Below are positions 35,831 to 44,860 of a stretch of DNA of 64,000 nucleotides, one piece after another. Both the position numbers and the translations under genes were made by a program. Source of the stretch: UBA5078 sp040384465 (GTDB lineage Bacteria > Pseudomonadota > Gammaproteobacteria > Pseudomonadales > Pseudohongiellaceae); contig JAZKJF010000006.1 in assembly GCA_040384465.1 (NCBI GenBank), positions 97,063 through 161,062 on the forward strand. The letters are read 5' to 3'. Each line of letters opens with the position of its first letter. Within the stretch, counting starts at the first letter, position 1. The notes beneath the pieces were generated by a model. It made no database searches. It saw only the letters and a program-made list of their open reading frames with translations, and was not told where the DNA came from.

Positions 35831-38200
35831 ATGTCTTTCTCTCGCGTAGCGCTCTATTTAGCATCCGTTCTGTCAGTTACAGCTCAATCAGTAGGCGCGC
35901 AGGCTCCAGCCACAAGTCAGTCATCAGGCGCTCCCACAGCACAAGATCAAGCCACCGTAGAGTCCGTCCTCGTCACCGCCCGCTATCGCCGTGAAGACGC
36001 GCAAAGCGTGCCCATTTCCATGTCGATCATCGGCGGCGATGCGCTGGATGCCAGCCATACTATCAGCCTGTCACAGCTGACGGAACTGGTGCCCACCTTG
36101 AACTACTCTTCGCCCAATCCGCGCAATACGGCGCTGACCATCCGAGGTCTGGGCAGCAGTGTGGTTGCCGTCGCGCAGGCCAATGACGGTCTGGAGCCGG
36201 GGGTAGGTTTTTATGTCGATCAGGTCTATCACGCGCGCCCGGCGACGGCGGCGTTCGATTTCCTCGATCTGGAAAGGGTGGAAATCCTGCGTGGTCCGCA
36301 GGGGACGCTGTTCGGCAAGAACACCACGGCCGGGGCGATGAACATCAGCACCCGGGCGCCTGCGTTCACACCGGAGTTCAGGGCCGAGCTGACGACCGGC
36401 AACCTTGGCTATCACCAGGCGCGGCTCTCCGCCACCGGACCGCTGCTGGGCAATCGCCTGGCGGGACGTCTCTCCGTGGTGATGGCGGACCGCGAAGGGG
36501 TGCTGGATAACGTGACGACAGGCCGCAAGGACAACGATGTCGACAACAAGGCCATTCGCACTCAACTGTTGTACCAGCCGGGAGGCAGGTTCTCTCTGCG
36601 CTTGGCGGCCGACTATTACGCCATCGACACCCGCTGCTGCACACAGGTCTATCAAAGCGTCGGCGCGACGCTGAAACCGGCCGCGCAGCAATATCCGGCA
36701 ATGGCGACGGGGCAGAGCTACGCTCCTCCGAGTCTGGACCCCTTTGATCGTGTCACCGATATCGATGCCGATTTGAAGGTCATGAGCCACGAAGGCGGTG
36801 TGTCAGCAATCGCCGAGTGGGAACTCACAGGTGCCGCGTTGACCTCGGTGAGCGCGTGGAGATTCTGGAAATGGGCTGCCGCCAATGATCGGGACTACAC
36901 CGGTCTGGTGATCCAGACGGTCCAGGGTATTCCCTCGCGTCAGGATCAATACAGTCAGGAGCTGCGTCTGAGTTCGACAGGGGAGCGCGCACTGGACTAT
37001 ACCACTGGTCTCTATTTCTTCACGCAGACCATCAAGGCGAAGCCATCAACCGCCTATGGTCCGCTGGCCAGCTATTGGTTGTTAGGTGGCACAACGCCTT
37101 CCGCTCTGTTGGATGGCTATCGCACCGATGGAAAGACCCGTTTTCAGTCCGACAGCTACGCGGCGTTTGGTGAGCTGACCTGGCACGTCACCGACACCGT
37201 GGATCTCTCCGGCGGGCTGCGCTACACCTACGAAGAAAAAGAGGGAGACTATCTGGCGGCGGTGTCCGGGGGACTGGCCAACCCGACAGCGGCTCAGCTG
37301 CGGCAGAAAAACTCCATCTTGCGTGATCAGGCGTACGCTGTGGACGACACCGACGGCAGTCTCTCCGGGCGTGTCAACATCGCGTGGCGTTACAACGATC
37401 AGGTAATGCCCTATCTGACCGTGGCTCGGGCGCAGAAATCCGGCGGCATTAATATGTCGGGCCTGCCTCTGCAGCCGGATAATCTGCCTGCATTGACGAC
37501 TGCGGTGATCAAGCCTGAGAAAAATACAACCGTGGAAATTGGGGCCAAGACACAATGGTTCGATGGCCGTATGCAGATCAATGCCGATGTCTTCGACACT
37601 CGGGTGCGTGATTTTCAAGCGAACGTGGTCGACACCGGGCCAGGCGCTTTGCGGGGCTATCTGGCCAACATCGATGAAGTGCGGGTGAAAGGCATCGAGG
37701 TGGATGGTTCCGTCGCCATCACCGACGGCCTGACGCTACGCTTTTCTGTGGCGAAAACGGACGGTGAATATGCCTCTTACCAGAATGGGCCTTGTCCGCT
37801 GGAGCTGACCGGCACTGCCACCAGTGTCTGCGATCTCAGCGGCAAACCGCTGGCTTCGTTGCCGAAGCTGGTGCTGTCCGGTGGCTTCGAATATGAGCAC
37901 CCGGCGCAGCTGCTGGGCATGGCGGGCCGTCTCTACCTGCGCAGCGATTTCACGCGGCGCGATGAGACCAATGCTCAGTCGTCCATTTCAAAGTACACAT
38001 GGATTGACGGTTACAGTCTCGTCAACGCCAGCGTTGGTTTCATGCAGGGCGATGCCTGGGATCTGTCGCTGTGGATGCGCAATGTGCTGGAAGAAGAATA
38101 CATGCAGACCCTGACGGTGCAGGCCGGTAACTCCGGGTTGATTGTCGGGCTGCCAAGTGATCCTGCCCCTTATGGCCTCACCTTGCGGGCGACGTTCTGA
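35831..38200 (+). CDS. TonB-dependent outer membrane receptor, probably ModE-regulated
   Basis: A 789-residue receptor with a signal peptide (about 1-23), a plug domain (about 50-165, with VLVTARYRREDAQSVPISMSI and the plug motif VEILRGPQGTLFGKNTTAGA) and a 22-strand barrel ending in the usual aromatic C-terminus (LTLRATF). The sequence style is of the large proteobacterial receptor group with IRGLG and NISTRAP. An adjacent Cys pair (RCC) lies in an extracellular loop. No separate TonB box consensus can be fixed. Because a ModE-like palindrome abuts its start, molybdate, tungstate or a chelate of them is the leading ligand guess. Confidence 0.92.
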   Translation: MSFSRVALYLASVLSVTAQSVGAQAPATSQSSGAPTAQDQATVESVLVTARYRREDAQSVPISMSIIGGDALDASHTISLSQLTELVPTLNYSSPNPRNTALTIRGLGSSVVAVAQANDGLEPGVGFYVDQVYHARPATAAFDFLDLERVEILRGPQGTLFGKNTTAGAMNISTRAPAFTPEFRAELTTGNLGYHQARLSATGPLLGNRLAGRLSVVMADREGVLDNVTTGRKDNDVDNKAIRTQLLYQPGGRFSLRLAADYYAIDTRCCTQVYQSVGATLKPAAQQYPAMATGQSYAPPSLDPFDRVTDIDADLKVMSHEGGVSAIAEWELTGAALTSVSAWRFWKWAAANDRDYTGLVIQTVQGIPSRQDQYSQELRLSSTGERALDYTTGLYFFTQTIKAKPSTAYGPLASYWLLGGTTPSALLDGYRTDGKTRFQSDSYAAFGELTWHVTDTVDLSGGLRYTYEEKEGDYLAAVSGGLANPTAAQLRQKNSILRDQAYAVDDTDGSLSGRVNIAWRYNDQVMPYLTVARAQKSGGINMSGLPLQPDNLPALTTAVIKPEKNTTVEIGAKTQWFDGRMQINADVFDTRVRDFQANVVDTGPGALRGYLANIDEVRVKGIEVDGSVAITDGLTLRFSVAKTDGEYASYQNGPCPLELTGTATSVCDLSGKPLASLPKLVLSGGFEYEHPAQLLGMAGRLYLRSDFTRRDETNAQSSISKYTWIDGYSLVNASVGFMQGDAWDLSLWMRNVLEEEYMQTLTVQAGNSGLIVGLPSDPAPYGLTLRATF

Positions 38201-38242
38201 CGAATCATGAATGATCGCCGATCTATAAACTCGTAGCTTTTG

Positions 38243-38275
38243 CTACATAAAGTAGTACTCTCTACATAAAAGTGG
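38243..38275 (+). promoter_or_regulatory. Direct repeat upstream of the nine-haem cytochrome gene
   Basis: CTACATAAAGTAG (38243-38255) and CTACATAAAAGTGG (38262-38275) lie 19 bases apart, 42 bases upstream of the cytochrome start codon. The spacing of about two helical turns suggests binding of a dimeric regulator on one DNA face. Confidence 0.4.
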
Positions 38276-38316
38276 TCGGTGTTGTGCAAGGCACGTCCCA
38301 ATGGAGAGATAGAGTC

Positions 38317-39972
38317 ATGGCAAGCAAACGTTTTCTGGTTATTTCGGGCGTGTCAATTTTGATACTGCTGGTGTCGGCTGGCCTGTTTTATACGCAGGTC
38401 CTGCCGGGCCTCTCTGTTGCCCGTGCAGAGCCTCCGGCCTTGGAGGTGAGCATTGCCCAGTGGCTGCTGCGCGCCAGTGTCCCGGAAGAGGCGCGCAATG
38501 CGGTGAATCCGCTAAGCGATGACCCAGCGGCGGCAGCGGCTGGCCAGATCGTGTATCAACAGAAATGTGAGAGCTGTCATGCTTACGACGGCAGTGGCAG
38601 GATGGAACTCAGTGCAGGCTTGTTCCCCCGGCCGCCTGGCTTGAGGGAGTCAGTGCAGGTGCTCTCGGACGGTGAAATTTTCTACCACATCCGTAACGGC
38701 ATTCGAAACACGGGCATGCCGGCCTGGGACATGCCGGACGATGAACTCTGGCAGCTGGTGTCCTATCTCCGCGAACTGCCCGAAACCGCTGTTCTTGCGT
38801 CTGCTCCGGGTGAAACGACGCGGATTGGCCCGGTGCCGAACTCGCATTATGTTGGTTCGGCTGCTTGCCAGGATTGTCACGAAGAAGTGTATGAACGGTG
38901 GAGCAAGTCCCTGATGGCGAATGTGGTCCGCGATCCGCGCGAACATCCCGATGCCATTCTCCCCGACCTGTCGGTGCCAAACCCTCTGCTGACGTTCACG
39001 CTGGACGACATCGCCCTGGTCTACGGCAGCAAGTGGAAGCAGCGCTACTTCACTAAAGTCGGTGACGACTATTATCCGCAGCCTGCTCAGTGGGATGTCA
39101 CTAATGAACAATGGCGCCCTTATAACGTTGCCGTAGGTACCGATTGGTGGACCGCACATTACCCGACTGACAACTTCAGTCGGCCGACCGGTGCGCTGTG
39201 CGATGGCTGCCATTCTGTGAACTACAACATCGCCGACAAGACCGTCACCGAGTGGAATGTCGGTTGCGAGAAATGCCACGGACCGGGCAGTGAACATGTG
39301 CGTGACACGACGCAAGTCTCCATTCTCAATCCTGCCCGTATGGATTATGTACAGGCCAACGATGTGTGCATTCAGTGCCACGCTCAGGGTCAACCCCTGA
39401 ACAACCCGATTGCCGGTACCTACTATGACTGGCCAGTCGGCTTTCATGTGGGCCTGGAGTTGAGCGATTTCTGGAAGATGGAAGAGCACACGCTAGGTGA
39501 GCAGACCTTCACGCATTACGCCGAGGGCACTGGACACAAGAATCGGATGCAGGGCAACGATTACGTGCGCAGTCAGATGTACAACCATGGCGTGACCTGC
39601 TTCAGCTGTCATGACTCACATGGCAGTGACAATACTGCGAGTCTGATTTCACCAGCGAATGAGGTGTGCACGAGCTGCCACAGCCCTGCTTCTCCGAGTG
39701 GGCCGCGTGCGCCAAGCATCGTCGAGCACACTCATCATCTGCCAGACAGTGCCGGCAGTCAGTGTGTCTCTTGCCATATGCCGAAAATCGAACAGACCAT
39801 CGCCAACGTCAATGTCAGCAGCCACACCTTCGTCTTCGCAACTCCTGCCCAGACCGACGCGCTCGGCATTCCCAATGCCTGCAATGTGTGTCACACCGAC
39901 AAGGATACGGCGTGGACCAGCGCAGCACTCAAGACCTGGACGGAGCGTTCACCCTGGAGGATGGAACAGTGA
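38317..39972 (+). CDS. Nine-haem c-type cytochrome
   Basis: A 551-residue exported or membrane-anchored protein with an N-terminal helix at residues 7-28. Nine CXXCH motifs begin at residues 84, 184, 295, 317, 351, 428, 451, 483 and 522. The first belongs to a class I cytochrome c domain (with MPAWDMPDDELWQLVSYL); the other eight form a multihaem domain with GVTCFSCHDSHG and QCVSCHMPK, as in octahaem/c554-like electron-transfer proteins, and several extra histidines serve as distal ligands. The fusion of a monohaem domain to the multihaem part could form an electron wire in the periplasm. The ATG has GGAGA upstream. The next gene starts on its stop codon. Confidence 0.9.
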   Translation: MASKRFLVISGVSILILLVSAGLFYTQVLPGLSVARAEPPALEVSIAQWLLRASVPEEARNAVNPLSDDPAAAAAGQIVYQQKCESCHAYDGSGRMELSAGLFPRPPGLRESVQVLSDGEIFYHIRNGIRNTGMPAWDMPDDELWQLVSYLRELPETAVLASAPGETTRIGPVPNSHYVGSAACQDCHEEVYERWSKSLMANVVRDPREHPDAILPDLSVPNPLLTFTLDDIALVYGSKWKQRYFTKVGDDYYPQPAQWDVTNEQWRPYNVAVGTDWWTAHYPTDNFSRPTGALCDGCHSVNYNIADKTVTEWNVGCEKCHGPGSEHVRDTTQVSILNPARMDYVQANDVCIQCHAQGQPLNNPIAGTYYDWPVGFHVGLELSDFWKMEEHTLGEQTFTHYAEGTGHKNRMQGNDYVRSQMYNHGVTCFSCHDSHGSDNTASLISPANEVCTSCHSPASPSGPRAPSIVEHTHHLPDSAGSQCVSCHMPKIEQTIANVNVSSHTFVFATPAQTDALGIPNACNVCHTDKDTAWTSAALKTWTERSPWRMEQ

Positions 39973-40733
39973 TGAGATCGCCGCGCTCTCCCGACGCTTC
40001 GTCAGGCGGTGCAGCTGCACGGTTTTGGCTGCTGCCGCTGATGGTCCTGGTGTGGTCGTCCAGCGCTGAGGCTTATCGCCCATTCGATTCCACTGACGCT
40101 GACGTAGTAGACCCCGGCGAGATCGAGATTGAACTCAGCCCGCTCAGTTATCGTCACGGGGATGGAGGCAACACTCTCATAGCACCAGCAGTCGTGGTGA
40201 ACTACGGATTCGCTCCGAGCTGGGAGGTCATCGTCGAAGGAGAGGGCGAACATCCTCGCGCAGGCGGGCGCAGTTCGATGGTCGGCAATGCACTGCTGCT
40301 CAAGCACGTGATCCGTGACGGTAGCCTGCAGGGGGCGTCGGGACTGAGCGTTGCCACAGAATTCGGATTCGAACTGCCTGGCATCAACGCGGAATCAGGA
40401 ACCGGGGCTATCGCAGCGGGCATCGTCAGCCACGAGTCGTCCTGGGGTGCTCTGCACTTCACTGCCGAGGCCGTACACACCCGCGACAGCACTACCGAGC
40501 TGGCTTTCGGAACCATTCTGGAAGGCCCGGGTGATTGGGTTGTGCGGCCTGTCGCCGAGGTCTTCTATGCCCATGAGCTGGGAGAGGCAGAAGAGGCGGC
40601 AGTTTTGGTCGGCGCCATCTGGAACTTCAGTGACAATCTCGTGTTCGATGCGGGAGTCCGGCGCAGTGTGTTGGGAGAGGGACGTGATACAGAACTGCGG
40701 CTTGGGTTGTCGTTCGCGTTTTCTGTGCGTTGA
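39972..40733 (+). CDS. Outer membrane beta-barrel protein, coupled to the nine-haem cytochrome
   Basis: A 253-residue protein with a signal peptide (about 18-36, ending near AEA) and amphipathic beta-strands ending in an aromatic pattern (LRLGLSFAFSVR). The start ATG shares its first base with the preceding TGA. I do not recognise a specific family beyond MetA/phenol-pathway-like barrel proteins. Co-expression with the multihaem cytochrome raises the possibility of a porin-type sheath for electron transfer, but at this size it is a small barrel and no homology to MtrB is visible. Confidence 0.75.
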   Translation: MRSPRSPDASSGGAAARFWLLPLMVLVWSSSAEAYRPFDSTDADVVDPGEIEIELSPLSYRHGDGGNTLIAPAVVVNYGFAPSWEVIVEGEGEHPRAGGRSSMVGNALLLKHVIRDGSLQGASGLSVATEFGFELPGINAESGTGAIAAGIVSHESSWGALHFTAEAVHTRDSTTELAFGTILEGPGDWVVRPVAEVFYAHELGEAEEAAVLVGAIWNFSDNLVFDAGVRRSVLGEGRDTELRLGLSFAFSVR

Positions 40734-40857
40734 ATATGTGGCGATGGCGGGTGCAGCGGACACTGACAACAAGTAGTATGGCCGGGAAATTGGAGGAGGT
40801 CGGTAAAGCGCACAGTGGCGTTCTGACCTCGAATATCAATAGTTCCGGAGAGTCACA

Positions 40858-42249
40858 ATGTGGCACAGGTTTTCAACCCTTCTACTTTTAACCCCGTTCG
40901 TTTTAATCCCGTTCGCTCTTCCAAGCTTCGCTCAAGATTCCCAACCCTGGCGCCTCGTTGAATCTACCGACAGCACCCGCGTGGTGTTCACGCATCAACT
41001 GCGCTTTGAAAATCTGGATGGTCAGTTCCGGGCTGGACGGCTGGGCAGCAGTGATCAGGTGCTGCTCTCGCGCACGACGGTGACCGGGGAGTATCGCCAC
41101 GAGAATTCCAGCGTTGTCCTCGAAGTTCTCGATGCGCGGCAGGCCCTTGCCGATTCCGGCAGCTCGCTGACGAGCAAAGTGGTGAATACTGCCAACCTGC
41201 AACAACTCTATGCGACAGCGAAGTTCAGCGATTTTCTCCAAGGCACGAGTACGCTGGATATCAAGCTTGGCAGACAGACCGTCGATCTTGGCAGTCGTCG
41301 GGTGATTGCCCGCAGCACCTTCAGTACCGTTCCCACGAGCTTCGACGGACTGCACTCCGCGTTGACACTGGAAGATGGCTCGCGTCTGCAGTTGTTCTAT
41401 CTGCAACCGGTTCCCGGCATTCCCAATAATCTCAACGACCTCCTGGGGAATCGCACCGTGCGAGATCGACGCAGTGACGCTATCGAACTGTGGGGAGCGT
41501 TCAGTGAACTGCCCGCGTTGACGGAGTGGTTGCGAGGCGATTTTTACTACATCCGATTGAACGAAAAGGACATCCGCAGTCAAGCAGGGACGAATCGCCG
41601 ACTGAACCACTACGGCGTTCGGTTGTTCCATCCGGCGGCAGCGGAACAGATGGATTTCGACGTTGAAACCGTGCTGCAAAAGGGCAGCTCGCATGCCACA
41701 GCGGCCAGCACCGATGTGCGTGCTCTGGATCATGATGCGTATTTTCTGCACGCTGAAGTTGGTTACAGTTTCGCTGCCGCCTGGAATCCCAGGGTCCAGG
41801 CGCTCTTTGATTATGCGTCAGGCGATGAGAATCCGCTTGATGGCAGCATGGAGCGCGTTGGCGATGTCTACGGTGAACGTCGTTTTGATTTCGGTCCTAC
41901 CAGTCTCTATGGTCCTTTCGCACGAACCAATCTGGTGACTGCCGGATACCGCGTCAACGCAACGCCCGCAGCGGGGATGCGCCTGATGATCGCTCATCGA
42001 GATTATCGTCTCGCGGAATCTCGCGATACCTGGTCAGGGACAGGGCTGCGTGACAGTCGTGGCAGCTCGGGACGTGGTCTTGGTCAGCAATTGGAAGCTC
42101 GTCTGCAATGGGATGTCATCCCGGGCAATCTGACGCTGGAGAGTGGTTTTGCGTGGGTAGACTGGTCAGATTTCGCGGAACGGGTGGGTGGGCCGAACTT
42201 GGCATCGCAGACGCATTATGCATACGTGCAGAGTCAGCTGACGTTCTGA
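40858..42249 (+). CDS. Alginate-export-like outer membrane porin
   Basis: A 463-residue protein: signal peptide about 1-25, then a barrel with the hallmarks of the alginate-export family (VFTHQLRFENLDGQFRAG early; LDIKLGRQTVDLGSRR; C-terminal YVQSQLTF ending in Phe). Family members are anion- or solute-selective channels, not only alginate exporters. It follows the small barrel gene by 125 bases, so may have its own promoter. Its last 16 bases overlap the LuxR-type gene on the other strand. Confidence 0.82.
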   Translation: MWHRFSTLLLLTPFVLIPFALPSFAQDSQPWRLVESTDSTRVVFTHQLRFENLDGQFRAGRLGSSDQVLLSRTTVTGEYRHENSSVVLEVLDARQALADSGSSLTSKVVNTANLQQLYATAKFSDFLQGTSTLDIKLGRQTVDLGSRRVIARSTFSTVPTSFDGLHSALTLEDGSRLQLFYLQPVPGIPNNLNDLLGNRTVRDRRSDAIELWGAFSELPALTEWLRGDFYYIRLNEKDIRSQAGTNRRLNHYGVRLFHPAAAEQMDFDVETVLQKGSSHATAASTDVRALDHDAYFLHAEVGYSFAAAWNPRVQALFDYASGDENPLDGSMERVGDVYGERRFDFGPTSLYGPFARTNLVTAGYRVNATPAAGMRLMIAHRDYRLAESRDTWSGTGLRDSRGSSGRGLGQQLEARLQWDVIPGNLTLESGFAWVDWSDFAERVGGPNLASQTHYAYVQSQLTF

Positions 42250-43154
42250 GTCTCCCGAATCAACGTCGTCAGCTGCGCGCGGTTCTTGACGAAGGTTTTC
42301 TGATAAATCCGTGACGAATGATCCTTCACCGTCTGCAGGGTGATGAACAACTGGTTGGCGATTTCCTGATTGGTCTTGCCCGCATAGATGCCGTGCACGA
42401 TGTCGGCCTCCCGCTTGCTGATGCCATAGCGGGAGAGGAAGTCGTCGAGCGTCAGCCTGGGCTGTGGCTGCACTTCGTCATCCACTGCCTGATAAGCGTA
42501 GAACACCACCAATGCTGTGTTGGAAAGGTAGAACAGCACGACGAAAATGGTTTCGTAATGAGCTGTTTGCGCCAGTGGGGTGAAGGCGCTTAGATGAATC
42601 AGCCCTGTGCTGGCGCTCAAGGCCGTAAGCCCATTTCTGGCTTCGGGATTGACGACAGGTTTGCTGCCCGAGAGCAGAATGGCCACCACTGCCAATGAGG
42701 TCACCAGCCCCGCCACCGAGCAGACCGTGCGCACCGGATCATTCCCGTCCAATGGTTGCTCTAACAACACTTTCATCAGACTGATGATCAAGACCAGCGC
42801 GATAGTCAGCGTTGTTGTCAGCGCCACGATCCATCCCGCCGGACGCTCCTGAACACGAGCGACCCAGATCAGCAACATCCCCAGAGCGCCAAGATAGAAC
42901 GGTGCGCCCAACCGCGACACCAGCGTCGCCACTGCTTCCACGTTCTCCAGATTTGTCAGTTCTGCGACGAGAATCCCACTCCACAGCCCATAGAAGCCGA
43001 AGACATAAAGCAGTATCAGAAAATACTGCAGGAAGTTGAACGCGGCTTTCTTTCCCCCTTGGCGCGGCCGGAATAGGACAAGGATGCCGCCTGCCGTCAT
43101 GGAGAGGCAGAGCGTGAAGCTGAACCAGAGGAGGAGTGTGTTGTAGTCAATCAT
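42234..43154 (-). CDS. Membrane-bound LuxR-type transcriptional regulator
   Basis: A 306-residue one-component regulator with seven predicted transmembrane helices (about 7-27, 43-63, 82-102, 108-128, 142-160, 170-190, 200-220) and a C-terminal LuxR helix-turn-helix (ISKREADIVHGIYAGKTNQEIANQLFITLQTVKDHSSRIYQK). It resembles the architecture of the membrane AraC protein at 22067. A perfect 11-bp palindrome lies 38 bases upstream of its start. Targets are likely the neighbouring outer membrane or cytochrome genes, or itself. Confidence 0.88.
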   Translation of the reverse strand: MIDYNTLLLWFSFTLCLSMTAGGILVLFRPRQGGKKAAFNFLQYFLILLYVFGFYGLWSGILVAELTNLENVEAVATLVSRLGAPFYLGALGMLLIWVARVQERPAGWIVALTTTLTIALVLIISLMKVLLEQPLDGNDPVRTVCSVAGLVTSLAVVAILLSGSKPVVNPEARNGLTALSASTGLIHLSAFTPLAQTAHYETIFVVLFYLSNTALVVFYAYQAVDDEVQPQPRLTLDDFLSRYGISKREADIVHGIYAGKTNQEIANQLFITLQTVKDHSSRIYQKTFVKNRAQLTTLIRETQNVS

Positions 43155-43191
43155 GTCGCGAATATAGCACCGGGCTACACGACTGCATCAT

Positions 43192-43227
43192 TACCAAAGT
43201 AGGAATTTGCAAATCACTACTTTGGTA
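43192..43227. promoter_or_regulatory. Perfect 11-bp inverted repeat, candidate operator
   Basis: TACCAAAGTAG and CTACTTTGGTA flank 14 bases, in the 146-base gap between the divergent LuxR-type gene and the membrane protein at 43301. On the minus strand it lies just upstream of a TATATT -10-like hexamer (43161-43166), where an activator would sit. Confidence 0.6.
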
Positions 43228-43300
43228 GTTTGGCAGCTTTGCGGAAGGCGGTTAATTTTGCCATCACTCAACAACCTCAACCCATTGCAAGGAGATTTTC

Positions 43301-44041
43301 ATGAACAACCAGCAGGTACCGTCATCTCCCCTTTCGACCTTGTATCCGGAGCCAGGCGTGGGCAGCGCTCTCGGCAGTGGCTGGCGCAAGATGCAGGACA
43401 ACTTTCTGCTGTTCTTCCTGCCCGTGCTCGTCATGGTGGTGATGGAGATCCCATTCCAGGGCGCGAGTATGGAGGGCTCCGGCGATGACAGCGTATCGCC
43501 TTTCTTCGGTCTGCTCGGGTTCGCGTATCGGCTGCTGTTCATGCCGGTGGTCAACTACGGCATCGATCTGGTGTTCCTGCGCGGAGTGCGGGGTGATCCG
43601 GTCGAAATGCGGAGCATGTTCGATGGCTTTCACAACTACATCAATGTGGTGCTCACAGCGCTGCTGGTGTTCGGGTTGGTCTGCATCGGCTTCATCGCTC
43701 TGATTATTCCGGGCATCTACGTGGCCTGCCGTCTGGTGTTCGCCTCCTATCTGGTGATGGATGAAGGGATGGAACCGATTGCCGCTGTAGAGGCCAGCTG
43801 GCGGATTACACGCGGGCATGCCTGGACGATTTTCCTGCTGGGACTGGTATCTTTCTTCCTGTTCCTGTTGGGCATGATATTGCTGCTGGTCGGCATCTTT
43901 CCGGCGATCATGTGGATCAAAGCGTCGTTTGCCTCGCTGTACCTGTCTATCACGCAGTCTGGTTCGACCAGGAGTTCTGCACGCAACGACCAGAACGAAA
44001 GCGATGACACCGCTGGTGATACACAAAGAGAAGCCAGCTAG
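43301..44041 (+). CDS. Polytopic membrane protein, YciC/DUF975-like
   Basis: A 246-residue inner membrane protein with five to six hydrophobic segments and the motif GIYVACRLVFASYLVMDEG followed by AVEASWRITRGH, common to DUF975/glycerophosphodiester phosphodiesterase membrane-domain proteins. N- and C-termini are hydrophilic; the last ~25 residues are Ser/Asp/Asn-rich. AAGGAG precedes the ATG. Function is unknown. Confidence 0.8.
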   Translation: MNNQQVPSSPLSTLYPEPGVGSALGSGWRKMQDNFLLFFLPVLVMVVMEIPFQGASMEGSGDDSVSPFFGLLGFAYRLLFMPVVNYGIDLVFLRGVRGDPVEMRSMFDGFHNYINVVLTALLVFGLVCIGFIALIIPGIYVACRLVFASYLVMDEGMEPIAAVEASWRITRGHAWTIFLLGLVSFFLFLLGMILLLVGIFPAIMWIKASFASLYLSITQSGSTRSSARNDQNESDDTAGDTQREAS

Positions 44042-44062
44042 TCCTGCCTTCGGCTAGAATGG

Positions 44063-44106
44063 CGCGCCCGTGAAGCGTGGAGGAAGACTCCCGCCTCACG
44101 GGCGCG
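44063..44106. repeat. GC-rich hairpin in the leader of the first small lipoprotein gene
   Basis: CGCGCCCGTGA (44063-44073) pairs with TCACGGGCGCG (44096-44106), with GGAG/CTCC pairing inside. It follows a -10-like TAGAAT at 44055-44060 and lies 46 bases before the lipoprotein ATG. There is no U-tract after it, so an mRNA leader structure or a factor-dependent terminator of the previous gene are both possible. Confidence 0.55.
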
Positions 44107-44151
44107 TCACATCACGTCAGATCAAGAAACCATAGAAAGAAAGGAGTTGTC

Positions 44152-44424
44152 ATGTCACAGAGACGTGTTATCGCAGCGTTGCCAGTGTGTATGTTCCTGC
44201 TTGTCGGCTGTGCGAGTGATGGCAGCCAGCCGTCCTCACAGCAGGTGTTGATGCCTCCCGGCTACGCGATCATCGACGACGGTAATTTCAGGATTCGCTG
44301 CGGCATGACCAATGTCTTCTTGGCGGGCACTTCGTTCCGCGAACTCTTCCATGCCGACGGCTCGGAAAAGACCCGCAGTGAATTCTGCGCGGATCATCGC
44401 AGCGATACTCGGGTGACACCCTGA
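44152..44424 (+). CDS. Small lipoprotein, tandem copy 1
   Basis: A 90-residue protein: short signal peptide MSQRRVIAALPVCMFLLVGC with lipobox VGC (Cys20), then about 70 residues with two cysteines (IRCGM and EFCAD) and PPGYAIIDDGNFRI. I do not recognise the family. A second copy follows at 44567. AAGGAG lies before the ATG. Confidence 0.8.
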   Translation: MSQRRVIAALPVCMFLLVGCASDGSQPSSQQVLMPPGYAIIDDGNFRIRCGMTNVFLAGTSFRELFHADGSEKTRSEFCADHRSDTRVTP

Positions 44425-44566
44425 GAAAAGCAGGCAAATCGGCGATTCGTCCCGCAAGAGCGTCGTTCTCCCCCGCCGTGATGGTGGGGCTGGCTGGTGA
44501 AAGAGTAAGCTGCGTCCGAACTCCATCAGCAGTTAATCTTCAGCCACTTTCAAGGAAGAAATAGCC

Positions 44567-44845
44567 ATGTCACAGCGACGTGTTCTCGCAGTTCTGCCAT
44601 TACTTTGCATGTCTTTGCTCGTTGCTTGTGCCAGCAATGGCGACAGCTCATCGGCCAGGCCACGGCTGCAGCCACCGGGTTATGCCGGTGTCATCGGCGA
44701 CAACGCTTTCCGGGTGTATTGCGGGACGACTGCGGTCGTCATGCCCCGTCATTCCATGAAAAATTTCTATAAGGAAGACGGGGCTGAAAAGACTCGTGAG
44801 GAATTCTGCGAAGAGTACCGAAGCGATACCCTTATCAGAAGATGA
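44567..44845 (+). CDS. Small lipoprotein, tandem copy 2
   Basis: A 92-residue paralogue of the gene at 44152: the same MSQRRV start, lipobox VAC, PPGYAGVIGDNAFRVYCG, and the same spacing of the two later cysteines (YCG, EFCEE) with EKTREEFCEEYRSDT. The two copies share the framework but have diverged in the middle, so the duplication is not recent. AAGGAAG precedes the ATG. Converges with the PQQ dehydrogenase gene. Confidence 0.8.
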   Translation: MSQRRVLAVLPLLCMSLLVACASNGDSSSARPRLQPPGYAGVIGDNAFRVYCGTTAVVMPRHSMKNFYKEDGAEKTREEFCEEYRSDTLIRR

Positions 44846-44860
44846 TCTTGGAAGGTGGTC

